Shown piece after piece: positions 28,201 through 39,965 of a stretch of DNA of 64,000 nt (position 1 is the stretch's first letter; the number at the start of each line of letters is the position of its first letter). The notes under the pieces were generated by a model that searched no databases, was not told where the DNA came from, and saw only the letters and a list, made by a program, of their open reading frames with translations. Source of the DNA: Anseranas semipalmata (lineage: Eukaryota; Chordata; Aves; Anseriformes; Anseranatidae); NCBI GenBank assembly GCA_013399115.1, contig VXAA01001229.1, positions 800,760 through 864,759 on the forward strand, read 5' to 3'. The position numbers were made by a program, and so were the translations under genes.

Positions 28201-28739
28201 GGTGACTGTGTTGGGCCAGTGGCACACCACGCTGAGAAGTGTGAGCTCCTTCATTTGGGAAACAGCTTTCTGTCCCAACTCTGCAATACATCCCTGGACC
28301 CCTGGCTCCTTCTCTCTGTTCACCTCCTTCCTCCCAAAGAAGGTTTTTGCTTTTTCTTTCTTAGTTCAAGGCTCCTCTTTTGAATTGACTTCTGTTCTCT
28401 GCCACTTCTATGCAAAAGCGTCCCTAAGGCCCTTGGCTTCCTGAGCCCTTTTAGCAATTTTCGGTGTGAATGCCTGTGCAGCAGACATAGAAATTAGGAC
28501 AGATATGAGGCCACCTATCCCAAATCGGACAGCGGGAGGCAGGGTGGGGAAGGGCTGTGGCGATGCCCCTGCCCTGGAGCACAGATCACAGGGTGCAAGG
28601 ACCCAGGCACCACCACTTCTTGTGGGAGCCAGGCTCAGGGTTGTCCTCTGGTGTGCCCACCTGCACCAGCATCCCCTGGGCATCCTCAGCACCCCCCAGG
28701 GGCTTGCTCCCGGGCAGAAAAGGTGAGATTGTAAGGGGA

Positions 28740-28985
28740 GCCCTGAGCTGTCCGCAAACGGGAGGAGGGATGCGAGCACAAGAGGAAGCCAGGACGCCTG
28801 TAGGCAAAAGGGATGCCAGCTTGAAGGGGAGCAGAGATGCATACAGGGGAAGAATGAGGAAAGCTTGCAGGACCGGGGGAACGCGTGCATGGGAGCGGGG
28901 ATTCGTGGGGACACTTGAGGGGCAGTAGCAGGGATGCTCGCAGGACTCGAGGGACGCACGCAGGGCAAGGCAGGGCAAGGCAGGG
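28740..28985. repeat. Degenerate GC-rich minisatellite-like tract
   Basis: Loosely repeated GGGATGC-N-GCAGG/GGGGA units of roughly 25-45 bases (GGGATGCGAGC, GGGATGCCAGC, AGAGATGCATAC, GGGATGCTCGC, GGGACGCACGC) end in an exact duplication of CAGGGCAAGG at 28,961-28,980. It abuts CpG island 1. The open frames through it, on either strand, are periodic low-complexity translations. Confidence 0.6.
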
Positions 28986-29082
28986 GGCGCGCCCCGGCGG
29001 GGCCGCAGCTCCTCCCCGCCCTGACTGACTCTCCCGCCGCCTAATCGCCGTGCCGGGCCGCCGTGATGTGCAGGCGCCCGGC

Positions 29083-29100
29083 CCAATCCAACGGGGGCGG
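29083..29100 (+). promoter_or_regulatory. CCAAT box followed by GC box in CpG island 1
   Basis: CCAAT at 29,083-29,087 is followed six bases later by GGGGGCGG at 29,093-29,100. This is a standard NF-Y/Sp1 arrangement for a CpG-island promoter firing rightwards. It is motif evidence only. Confidence 0.5.
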
Positions 29101-29140
29101 CGGGGCCGGGGAGCGCCGAGCGCGGGCAGCGGGGCTGAGG

Positions 29141-29165
29141 CACGGCACGGCACGGCACGGCACGG
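29141..29165. repeat. (CACGG)5 tandem repeat
   Basis: Five exact CACGG units just left of the assembly gap in CpG island 1. Each unit junction holds a CpG. The repeat probably contributed to the gap. Confidence 0.95.
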
Positions 29166-29198
29166 GGCAGGACAGCGCGGAGCGGCGCGGCACGGCTC

Positions 29199-29287
29199 NN
29201 NNNNNNNNNNNNNNNNNNNNNNNNNNNNNNNNNNNNNNNNNNNNNNNNNNNNNNNNNNNNNNNNNNNNNNNNNNNNNNNNNNNNNNN
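29199..29287. other. Assembly gap (89 N) inside CpG island 1
   Basis: A run of N interrupts the island between a GGCACGG-type repeat on the left and TCCCG repeats on the right. The missing bases are probably GC-rich simple repeat, and the true length is unknown. Confidence 0.99.
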
Positions 29288-30205
29288 TCCCGTCCCGTCC
29301 CGCCGGGCAGGCGCGTCCCCGCGCGGCCGCCCCGCTGCGCTGCCCGGACAATGGGGGCGGCCCCGGCGCGTGGTGCGTGCCCGCTCCTGCCGCCCCTTCC
29401 AGCCCCGCCGCGACGACGAAAGGGCGCCCGTGCGCTTCGTTCCCCCGGAAAACTTCACCCCCAGTCCGACCCGGGGAGGGCCCGGCGCGGGGATGCGCTG
29501 CCCCTGGCCGCCGGTAGCGGTTTCCTGGCCGCGGCGTGTCCGGGCCCGGGCTGTGCTCGGTGTGCGGCTGGAGCCCGACTTCTGCGAAACTTCAGATTCT
29601 GTGCGAGCTGGCAACGGCAGAGCCCGGTCGCAGGGGACGGCAGCTGCCGCTCCCCGCCGCGGGTTCCCGCGGAGTAGGACTGGAAAGGGGCTGCAGCGGG
29701 CGTTTAACTTGCATCTCTTGCGCAGGATAGCGCGGCGGGCAGCAGAAATGGCGAGGAAACTGGAGCCGGCTTCTCGTCCAGCTGAAGGGGGGCGAGATAA
29801 AGTGAAGTAGCGGGGCAAGCGTGTGGGTTTATTTTTATACATCTCTAATTTGGACTGGGAGAGGAAGAGTCCCCGTGCTCCCCCGAACAATGGCTTCTTG
29901 TTGGGAGGCTGCGAAGGGAAGGGGAGCGGCGGGGAATTTCTCAGGAGGCGAAGCTTCAGGCTCTCCTCTGCGTAGGGGAGGCTGGAGCAGCCCTGGCACT
30001 GGCTGTAATAGCATCAAACCCCGATGCTCACAGAGGCAGCAGACTCCACAGGCGTGACTGTGCCCCAGAACAAGTTTTAAGTTTTTATCTAAGTGAAAAT
30101 AGTGGTGAGATGTGTGGAGGGGAATCCAACCTGCAATTAATACTAATGCTTCCCTGGGAGAGGCTACATGTGCTTGCTCTGTAGTAACATCATACCTTCA
30201 AGCAG

Positions 30206-30206
30206 N
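30206..30206. other. Single ambiguous base (N)
   Basis: An isolated N in otherwise clean sequence. A second isolated N is at 37,445. Confidence 0.99.
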
Positions 30207-33200
30207 GAGCTGTTGGTATAGCTCTGAGCAAATGCCATTGAATCAGCCTCGAGGTTGTTATTGCTGTTACACAATCCCAGTGGAATGCGTATGTGCAAAC
30301 TGGAGCTGGGCTTCCTGTTTTTGGTCAGTCTGTAGAAGAGACTATAAAAGATAATAGATATCTCAGATAAATTGCTTTTGCATGAGAACTTGGAGCCATT
30401 GTTCAACCAGTAACACTTGTGACTCCTAAAATGAGCCTGGTAACCTGAGAAGAAAACCTCCTTAATGCTGGGAGGCTTGCTCAGAGTAACTTTAAAGACA
30501 ACAGCTGGAACCTGGATATAAAGAGGGAATAGTTAGAGAGATCAACATATGTTAGTGCTGTGCATAATGATGTATAGAAATTCAATCTGCTTTGAAAAGA
30601 AATCTTGTTCAAAGAGGAGCTGCTGGTAGTCTGTCAGTGGCGAGCAGTGTTTCTGGGGGATTAGCTGACACAAGGCAAATCCCCTGGGTGCAATATTCTG
30701 CAGCTGATTTCAGCCCCAGGGGAGTTTGATGGACTTCAGTGTGGTGTGTGCACAGAGAACTTAAATTTCAGATCTGCTGGTTTGCGTTTGAATACTTTTC
30801 AGAAAAATATACTTGAGAATAACTTACTAAGAGAAATCTTTTTTTGAACCACTGCTGTTATCACCACCCATTAATCTTGCCAAAAGTTTAACAATTTGAG
30901 GATGTTGTCTAGTTGTAACTGAGCTCCTTTGAAAGAATTCTCTGCTTGTGAAAGACGAATTACTCATTCTTTGTCTGGGTTAAAAGATCATAATGTGATT
31001 ATTAAATTCAGTTATTTAGTGCTAGATATAAAGAATTGTGCTTAACCAGGGTCTTTGTTCTCTTATCAAAGCTAATCTGACAAAGTTTTCCCGCCTATAA
31101 AGTATGCAAATATCTACCCAGATTAAAGAATGCCCAGAACTCCAGAAACCTATTTACTAGTTTTGTCTAGATTAGCTTCACAGTGGGGAGGGCTCTGGGG
31201 ACTGAAGACTTCATTAGGTATTTGTCTGATAGATGCTTGGATTTGGGATAAATGCAGAGAAACTCCTTCCCCTGGGGCTCGCTTACTGACTTCTCTGCTC
31301 CGGGTTTCAATTGTTGTGAGATTAAGATGGTGAGTGAAGGAATTGCAGCCTTGTTAAATGGGTCTGATGCCACATCCACTCAAACGGGATCTTCTAGTAA
31401 CTCTTTCCCGTGTTTACTTGGCTCTCATGCAGCAACTTCACTTGCTTCAGAGAAATGGAAACACAACTGTTCTGACTTCAGGAAGCAAATGAGAATGCAA
31501 CTTTTAATGATTGGTCAAAAAGAATGTTAGGGACAGTAATTTTGCTCAGCTGCCAGTGATCTAAGTGTATAGTAATCCACTTGTATAATAAAACTTGTAC
31601 AGTAAAATTGCAAGTGCTCCACAAGTACTTCTACTTGCAAGCTCCATCAGTGCATTTAGGTGCATTTTTTTGCTAATGTGGATAGCTTATGAAAGAAAAG
31701 AAACGCTTTCCTTTTTACATGGTTGGCAGTGAGCTTGGGGAGGGACCGCCTGTGATATTTCTATTATCTATATAGGTATCTTAATCCACTTCCTTATTAA
31801 AATAATGGTAGCGATCAGTAGAAAGTACCCTTTATCACTTAAGACAGCCTCATTTAGCCTCTGAGGTTGTTTTGGTGGTTATATTTCAGATGGTAGTAGT
31901 TAACTTGATGAAGTTGCCTGAGTATACCTTATCTGTGTTCTTGGTAACCTGTTTTGTATAGCATTGAATGATAGGTGGAGAAACATGAAAAGGCTGTGTT
32001 TTCAGCAAAAGCAAACCAAAAAAAAAAAACACCCAGCACCCTAGGTAGTTCTGTGTTTCACAGCAAGTTTTTCAGATTTTTTTTTTTTTTTAAGTTACAA
32101 TGTTTTGCATCTCTCTCCTTTTTAAAATGCTGAGCGCTGTGGACCAGAATCCTGTTGGGAGATTTGTCCCTCTTCAGATACAGGCCTATTGGCTTGGCTT
32201 TATTGCTTGGGAGCTGCCTGTGGCAAAGGAAGTGACGGTAGGGCAGCATCTGGCCTATTAGCGTTATTCCAGCACAGGCTGGATTTCATATAGCTGTACC
32301 AAAGCCCTGTAACACACAGTCCCAGCTCAGGCAGCACCTCAGAGCAGAGGTAATTTACAGTGCTGTGTTTAATGGCTCTCAATGGTGACTTGTGGTGTGG
32401 GAAAGAAGGTTAACCCAATGCACAGACCTGGGGATGTTTTGGATCAAGAAGAGAGAAAGCAGATGTGGAAAAGGAGGGACAGTATGATTCCGTGTGCTAC
32501 GTTGTTGCTTTGCAGTTTGCAGGCAGGTGGACCAGTGACATTTGTTTTATTTGGCTGCAACTGGGTTTAGCTGTGTGCCACATAATGGCAATTAACAGCA
32601 AAAGAAACTTTTTAAATTAATGTTATGTTTGGGCTTTGAGTATTACCTTTACCTCTGTGTGTACTAGAGCAGTAATCCAGCATGGAAAGGGAGGCTCTCA
32701 TCTTTCTGTTCAGTGCCAGCTGTTTAAACATGTGACTGACAATCTATCAACCTGCAATAACAGATTAATTTTTAACTTATTGGTTACAACTGAGAAGTTC
32801 TTTACCATCATGGGAACAGCTGCAATGTGATGTATTAGTGTTTATGAACTAATTACTGAACTTTGTGTACTAGGTACTATTATGTATGAATTGAACTAGA
32901 TACTACTGAATATGGACATTGAGCTCATAGAGCAGTTAAAGAAAGTTGCTAATTACTTCAAAAAGCCAAACATGAATCCAGAAATGTCTACTGCTAGGTC
33001 TGTGTGAACAATAGAGTTAAATGCTGAATTTGAAAGAAGTTCATCAAACAACCTTAATGCACGTGCAGAGCAAAACATTCCCTTCATTTCAAGTAGATGA
33101 AAAAGAGTTGGTCTTAGTTTTGCAATGAGGGTGATGCAAGGATGTATGAAGTTTTTTGTTGGGTTACTCTAAAGAATGACACAATATCACCTTGCTCTCT

Positions 33201-36200
33201 CTCCTAGCCCTGGCTCCCCAAACCCTTAGATAGGCATCTGTTGTTGACATTTTTGCACATATGTTCCTGTTGACACTTTGGGAATTGGAGCATTGCACAA
33301 GCAGCCGTGGCTGTGTTTGCTGTGACCAGCTCGTGGCTGAGCTCGGCGTGCAGCGCTGCTGGCTGGGTGCGTGGGGGGACTGTTCCCCCCTCTGCCAGTC
33401 CCAACGATTTGTTCAGCCTCTCACAAGCCATCAGCTCTCCCTGCGTGCACCATTAAAGCCCTTTCCAGCCCAGAGGCACCTCTGTTCTCGTTGGTATGTG
33501 AATAGGTGGGAAGGGTGAGAGGTGTGATGTCAGGACTGGAGGCAGCTGAGTGATGGTGTAACCAACACCTGGGCTCTGGGTGGTGTGGCTGGGAGAAGTG
33601 ATGCTGACTCTCTGTCCTGGAGGTGCTCTGAGCAGAGGCAGCTCAGCTGACAGTGAGTGGCTGTAGTCACTGGCAGCCGTGTGACTGCTGCCCATGAATG
33701 TGCTACTGTTGTGTCTTTTCCTCCACACGTTTGGGTTTGTGGTCATTTGGATATGCCGTTTCTCTTGAGCTTGATTGCAGCCCCAAGGTGGGACTTGGGC
33801 ATGTGTGCGGCAGCAAGCGCTGCCCATTATGTTTGAGATTTCTTCTGGTGTTTGATGTAACAAGATTGGTGTGCTGTGTGTGATCTGCCAGCCATGTAAG
33901 CAGCAAACTGTCTTCTTGTGCTGGCTGAGCGAGAAAACCCTCTGAATCAATGGAGCAGGAAGACAGAAGTCTCCTCTTCAAAGGCAGGGGGAGTAGGACA
34001 GGCAGAGAGCACGTGCCGATCTGTGCTCTGTTAATACCACGCTGTTTGATCCTGAGGAATTGCTGCTGGTGGAGGTATTTAAGCTCTTCCCGCAGAGGGC
34101 ACGGCTGACGGCAGTGCTGCCAACGGGCTGGGCTGCCTGCTTGGCCTGGTCTACCCTGTCCCTCGGGTCTGGTCCCACGAGAGGGGTGTGCACCTCCCCA
34201 GACAGGGCGCTGGGGCATCCACCGGTCCTGGGAGCCTGTAATCTGTTGGCTTTTTTGATAATAGATTAAAAATGCAAAGAATGACAAGCAAGTCTTGTCT
34301 GGCCCGCTTGGAAGAATTATATCATGTGTGCTCCCCTAACAACTAGTGGTTCAGGTCTGTATTTTTTGGGTTAATGCTTGGTCTGCTCCAAGCTGGTTTT
34401 GTCACTGGGTTTGCAAGTGGTGTAAAGATGAAGAGGTGGCCCTTGTGTCCTCATGGGAGTCGCTATTGGCAGAGATGGAGCTATCTAGAGCCGTTCTTTC
34501 CCTTTTGCTTGTTTTGCTGGCTCACTCCTGTTAGTTTATCTCCACCTTTCAGTGGCTGTGTCCTCTCATGGGCCATGCCTAGGTGGCATGTGATCGTGCA
34601 CCATCACAACTGTCCCCGCAGGGCATGGTGGCACATGCATTACTGGCATTCGGCAGTCAGTATGGAAGAAGTAGAATAATTATTGGTTTGACATGCAGCT
34701 GAGGATGTGGGAAGCAGGACAACTGGCTGAGATGTGAAACTCTGGTTAGGACTGAGGCCGGTTGCTCATGTCAATCCATATGGGCCATATGCTTCTAACC
34801 AGTCTCCTCGTCTCATTTCCTTCTTTGAAATGCTTACAGCTGTTTTTCCTGCCTCTTCAGTAGGTTTTTGTTCCTGTAAAAAGACTGACAGCTCACAGAT
34901 GCTCCTGGAAGTCCCTGCAAAGCTGTGAAGAGAGGCTATTACTGTGATCTTCGGGAGAAGATAAGGTGTAGTGTCTCTGCAGGAAGCCTAATTTCTGATG
35001 TTTTGAAGTAAGCTTTATTTTGTTTGTTTCTTTTAAAGCTGAAAATAGTTTGCTGTATCATTCACCATTTCCTTGATCACATGTGGTACATTGTGATGGG
35101 AAGTGAGAGAGCAGGTAGTATGTGCTGTCGTTTGTGGGTGGAACAAGGAGGGAAGAAGCGATGTTGGCCACGAACATATTACCTAGTTTTAGTAGGCATC
35201 TGGGTTCCAGTCTTGCTGCTATGCTAATGAAATCTGGGTTGAACTTAACAGTGCTGCTTGGGTGTTGGCTTTTTTTCTAGGAGGCCCATGACTGAAATGA
35301 CAGTCGTGCTTCAGGTACATCGCTCAACTTTGTTCTGGTTCTCATTAGTCTGACTGCTCATAGTCATTATTTCACTGAATAATCACTTTTCTAGTGGAGA
35401 TGGATTACAAGTATAGCTAAAGAAGGTGGGTAAACAAAGGGGGAAGATAATGGAAACGTGCTTAGCATTTGCAGTGCATTTAGCAGTGTACTGTCTTTTC
35501 TCTTCTGCTCTTTTTGCATTCTGCAAAGAGAAGTAATTGCAGACTTCTTAACGAGGTTAATAATCCAGCCCTGGTCAGCCAAAGAAGGAGCTCTAGAGAT
35601 GCTGATGCCAATGTGAGTGTTTTGCGGTTTATGGATGGATGTTAAAGGAGTATCAAGACAGTGAGAGAAGCTGTATGTGCACCCTTTTAGACAAGTGACC
35701 TTTGTACTGCAAGGAGGGTGGGGATAACATGGTGAAGTAAATGGTTGTGTCAAATTGGGTTGAATGCCTTTAACCAAAGGAGTTGTTGGGACGGTGCCCG
35801 TCACAAGTAAAACATAGTGGTCTGTTTATGCAGGAAGTCCATGTGATCTTGCTCTCATTTAGGTACTGAGAGCATTTAAAACATCTCTGCTCTGGGTGGG
35901 TTGCCTGTTGGCAATAAACCCTAAATAAGCAAAACTTGTCTTATTTTCCAGTCCTTAGGTCACTTTGGTGCCTCTGCTTTGCCTTTTTTGCAATCCCAAC
36001 ATCAGAAAAGATGTTGGTGTCCCAACAGCTGTTGCACTGGTGTCAGAAACAGAAAACCTTGTTCAGGATCCTGGTTGTATATCCGTGGCTGGTGACTGCT
36101 TCCCTGTCTCATCCTCTCAGGGCTCTCACTGGTGTGCAAGGAGCCATAGGTTGACTGTGGCTCCCGTACAAAATATTCTGGGGCTGCACTCTTCTGTTCT

Positions 36201-37444
36201 CTGCCCATGTTATAAATGGTAATTCGTAAACTGCTCTCAGAAATAGAAAATAAAGTAATTCTGATTTATGTTCTTTTACAGCCTTGTTCTTTAGACTTAA
36301 AATACACAGGATAAGTCTGGCCCTTCCCTCTATTCACTTTTCATAGCCACCTTTGTTTTTGAATTTATATATCTTTTTATTCTAAATTCCTCCCATCCCC
36401 AAAATAGAACAGACATCAGCCTGCAAGCAAAGGTTGCCAGATGTTGGTCTTGTGGGTTATAGTGGCTTTTTGGCCTGGTCAGAGACTGAGCCCCACCCTA
36501 AATGGGCTTGGATTAAAAATAGCCTTTCTTTTCATCAGGCTGTAAACTATGCACAACATGTTCACGTCTTGACTTCTGGGGCACTGGCAGTCATGGGAAG
36601 CCCTTCAGCTGCAAAATGCCTCGGAAAATCTGCTGCTAGCGCACCAGAAAGCGTTATGGTGACCCGTGTCAGGAAGGTGCACAACCGTGTGTCTGACTGC
36701 TGCCCATATAGGTATCGCAGAGATTGAACAAAGTTTTAGCCATGCTTCTTGCAGGAACTGAAAGAGTTGAAAACTGTAGGCTGGTGACCCCCACTGCAGT
36801 CCAGTGGCCTGAAAGGAGCTCCTGGTCCATCCTTGGTAGTGGAGAGGGTTAGCTAGATGGGTGGGATAGATGCTGCACCGCTGACCCTCAGATGCAGGAA
36901 GAAGTCAAGTTTTTTTTCTTCTTTAAATGCCTACCTCAGCTTGGGCATTTGTGGGGAAAAAAAAACAGTGGCAGAAGTTATTGTGCTTCATTACCTGAGA
37001 TGGAGACATCTTGGTGCGATAGCAAGGTGTCTTGTGGGTGGCAGGAGGACCCTGAGTCTCTGTTCTCTGGGAGGAGAGTTTGGGGCTGGAAGGGTTTCCT
37101 GGATGGGGAGGTGCTTTCACGGAGCAAGGTGCTGTGCTGCCTGGTTGTATGAGCTTGGCAGGGAGTCAGGGGAGAAAGGGCATTTTTGCTGCTCAGTTGG
37201 CTGGAGGCTGTGCATTCAGCGGGAGATAGCAATCCTGCCCCCAAAGCACAGCCTTTTATCTGCCTGCATTCATGTTGACCAGCGTTTTGATGACCAGGAA
37301 GAACAGCCGCAATGTTTTGGGGCTGCTCTGGCATTATGCTGCCAGTTTAGGTACGTCTCAGCTTGAGAGAATTACAAGGGCTCAGAGACTGCTTCTGCCC
37401 TGCAGCCTCCCGTGCTGTCCTGTCTGTCCACACACCCTTCCTCT

Positions 37445-37445
37445 N
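37445..37445. other. Single ambiguous base (N)
   Basis: An isolated N in a pyrimidine-rich context (CTCTNGG). It has no effect on any recognised feature. Confidence 0.99.
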
Positions 37446-39927
37446 GGCAGGAGGTTGATCAGTGACTGGTGTGGTGATCTCATGCCCCCCACTACCTATT
37501 AGAAAAGCCAAGCCCCAAAGCCAAGGCTTCTCAGGCAAGTCAGAGTGGTTGGCCCTGGGATAGCAGAGGGATGGGCCGAGTGTCTCCTTGCTTTGGGCAT
37601 CAGTTCTCTGCCTAGTGAATCTCAACTGTTGACTTCTTGCCTTGTTTTATGTTGTTTTCCATTGTCCTTGGCCACGCTTATGAGGCAGCGAGTTGTTTCA
37701 CAGAGCAGTAGCAATGCCAGCCGCTCGCTGGCCCCTGCCGGGGACAGCGGCATGCAGTGCTTGCAGGATGTGGGGCTGGAAGCCCCTGGCCATGGAAGCC
37801 TGCAGCTTGGCACTGAGCCCCTATGGATGTTTTGGATAAATAAATGAGCAGGGAGCGTGCGGGAAGAACAGAGACAGGAGGAGGGCAGGGAGCCCCTGCC
37901 TGGTGCCTGTTTCACGGCTATTTCTGACTGGCGTGCTTCATGGGCCTGGAATGGTTTACATGACCTTGATGATCAAACGTCTCTCTGAAACGTCTCTTTC
38001 TCTTCAACTTCTGTGGGCTCCGCCTTGGCCTGTTCTGTTTCTGGTTCTTCTAATCTAGGCTAGACTGTAAAAAACTTCAAGATGGGAAATATTGTCTCGT
38101 TTATAAAAACCTTTGTAAACAGTCATGAAACTGACTGAAGAAGGGCAGTAGGAGGATTTTTTTTTCCTCCCAAAGTCTAGGGACAAAGCCTTCAGCCTTT
38201 GTCTAACTTAGTTGCATGTTTTTACTTTAGCTGAGAGTCAAGGGGCTATTAGTTCACGTCTCAAATACTTAAAGTGGAAAAACTGACTCCTGCAGTTATT
38301 TCTTTACTACAGACATTTTTGTGCTAAAGGGAACTGATTTATTTTATTTTATTTTTCTTGAAAAGAATGCTAGCTAAGCTGCTTTGAAAAATTATATAAA
38401 TACAGGAACTTAAATGAGGCAACGTGAGCTGTTGCCCATTGCAGATGCGGGTCAAGACGAGGAAAACCTGCAAAACACCAATTCAGGAAAAAAAAGCATA
38501 AAGAAGAAAATCTGGTGATCTGGGATGTCTCTGCTGAGACAAGCAGAGTGACGTCAGAAGTGCTGCTGCTCTGTACCACTTTTTCCAATACCAGGTGCTG
38601 GATGAGGCTGTGGTTCAGGGAGATGCTGAGCTTTGCAGGAGGTGTCAGTGAACACCGGTGCAGCAGCTGGGATGTGCTTGGCTCTGGTGTGCAGTAGGTA
38701 ATCCTTCTCTTGCCCTGGGGCCCGCTTGTGGGGCTCCTGCCCATTTTATTTGACAGAATCGCTTCTGTTGCCTTGGCTCCAGATGATGGGGAGGCTGTCC
38801 TGCTAGGAGAAGAAGGTAATCAATTGCAGAGCTCTAGGGACGTCCTCTAGATTCCTACTGGAATTATAGCATCTCATTGAGATGGCAGGAAACAAAGCTT
38901 AAGAAAAATCCCCTTTGTTCTCCCTTTTTAAGATCAACATATGAAAAGTATTTTGATACTAGAAGGAGAATAGGAAGGCATGTGATTCTGCTCTCAAATT
39001 TATATATGTGGGACATATTTTTGCCAATATGTTAGGGATTAACTTAGGGCTCTCCAGAGTTGAATGCACAAAATGTTTAAAATGCAAGTTGAAGACCTTG
39101 GATAACAGAAACTTGCACCCTTTCTGGATTAGGTGAAAGGTGATGTGCAGTGGAGTGTTTGTGGAACAAGGTTGCACTGTCACCTGTGTGCCACTTGCAT
39201 GTTCTTCTGTGCCTGTTGTGTTGGAATCTGAAAATTGCAGCTACAGCCCTGCTTGTCTGTATGCCCTTTTCCTTAAACATTGTTTTAGCTTGGCGTTGCA
39301 GTAGCTGACAAGATGAGGTGTGATCCTGCTGCTGCATGCTGGAAGTCTCTTGTAACACTCTGGATCATTAGTGGCAGGAGTAGTGGCCACGAGTGATGCT
39401 ATTTGTGTTGACGGAGTGGTGTAATGAGTCCCAGTTGCTGCCCCGCTTTTGCTGCGAGGGTTCGGGGCAGCCCCTCCCAGCAGGCGAAACTGCTGGGTGA
39501 GCACCGAAGTTTTCAGTGTTTCCAGAACAGCACTAACCAAGTGGAAACTTGAATTCAAGCTACCCATCCCTGTAATTGGCATTCATATTTCATGAAGCAG
39601 TGTTTCGGCTTGGTCATTGGCTAAACAACATCTGAAAGATCATAAATCCTGGGTCCTTGTTTACGCTGCTGCTGCAATCTTGCGTTCCTTCCTGATAATC
39701 AGCCGGGAAGGGTCTGTGGAGTGTTGTTTGGGTTTGGAGCAGGGCTGTGGTTTTGAGATTCCAGGATGCTGAGTCTCGTCCCAGGGACAGGCTTGGATGC
39801 TCTCCTGCCTCAGAGCCTCTGTAGCAGGACCCTAATGAGCAGGCTGATACTGGAGTCTGTTGCTGTTTTCTTTGAGTTAAAACAGTGTTTGCCTTCTGCT
39901 GTAACTGCTGGGCAGCTGCAGTGCTGC

Positions 39928-39965
39928 GGTGGAATATACATATATATATATATATATATTCCACC
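39928..39965. repeat. 38-bp near-perfect palindrome with (TA)n centre
   Basis: The arms GGTGGAATATA and TATATTCCACC flank alternating TA. Eighteen of nineteen pairs match; the only mismatch is C at 39,939 opposite A at 39,954. It can extrude as a cruciform and is likely to vary in length. Isoleucine-tyrosine repeats seen on translating either strand are only this TA tract. Confidence 0.95.

Larger units (their letters stand above)
28980..29760. promoter_or_regulatory. CpG island 1: candidate upstream or divergent promoter
   Basis: This is the most GC-rich and CpG-dense block of the window, interrupted by an assembly gap. It has a CCAAT box at 29,083-29,087 followed by a GC box at 29,093-29,100 on the + strand, a (CACGG)5 tandem at 29,141-29,165 and a second GC box near 29,353-29,360. 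Open frames run through it on both strands, but they consist of Arg/Ala/Pro/Gly-rich translation of GC-rich DNA and cross the gap, so I do not treat them as genes. It may be an alternative far-upstream PLS3 promoter (giving an intron 1 of about 30 kb), a divergent promoter, or the start of a separate transcript. In human, LRCH2 lies upstream of PLS3 in opposite orientation, but I saw no LRCH2 coding sequence here. No strong + strand donor was found within the island. Confidence 0.65.

Noticed and set aside
29740..29810. Short frame MARKLEPASRPAEGGRDKVK after an AG-like acceptor in CpG island 1
   Set aside because: Only 20 codons, no known homologue, weak surrounding splice evidence; could be a 5'UTR upstream frame but is not supported as a gene.
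28586..29890. Very long open frame on the minus strand through CpG island 1 (and overlapping frames on both strands)
   Set aside because: It crosses the assembly gap, is rich in Arg/Pro/Ala/Gly as expected from GC-rich DNA lacking stop codons, and includes the minisatellite. No domain is recognisable.
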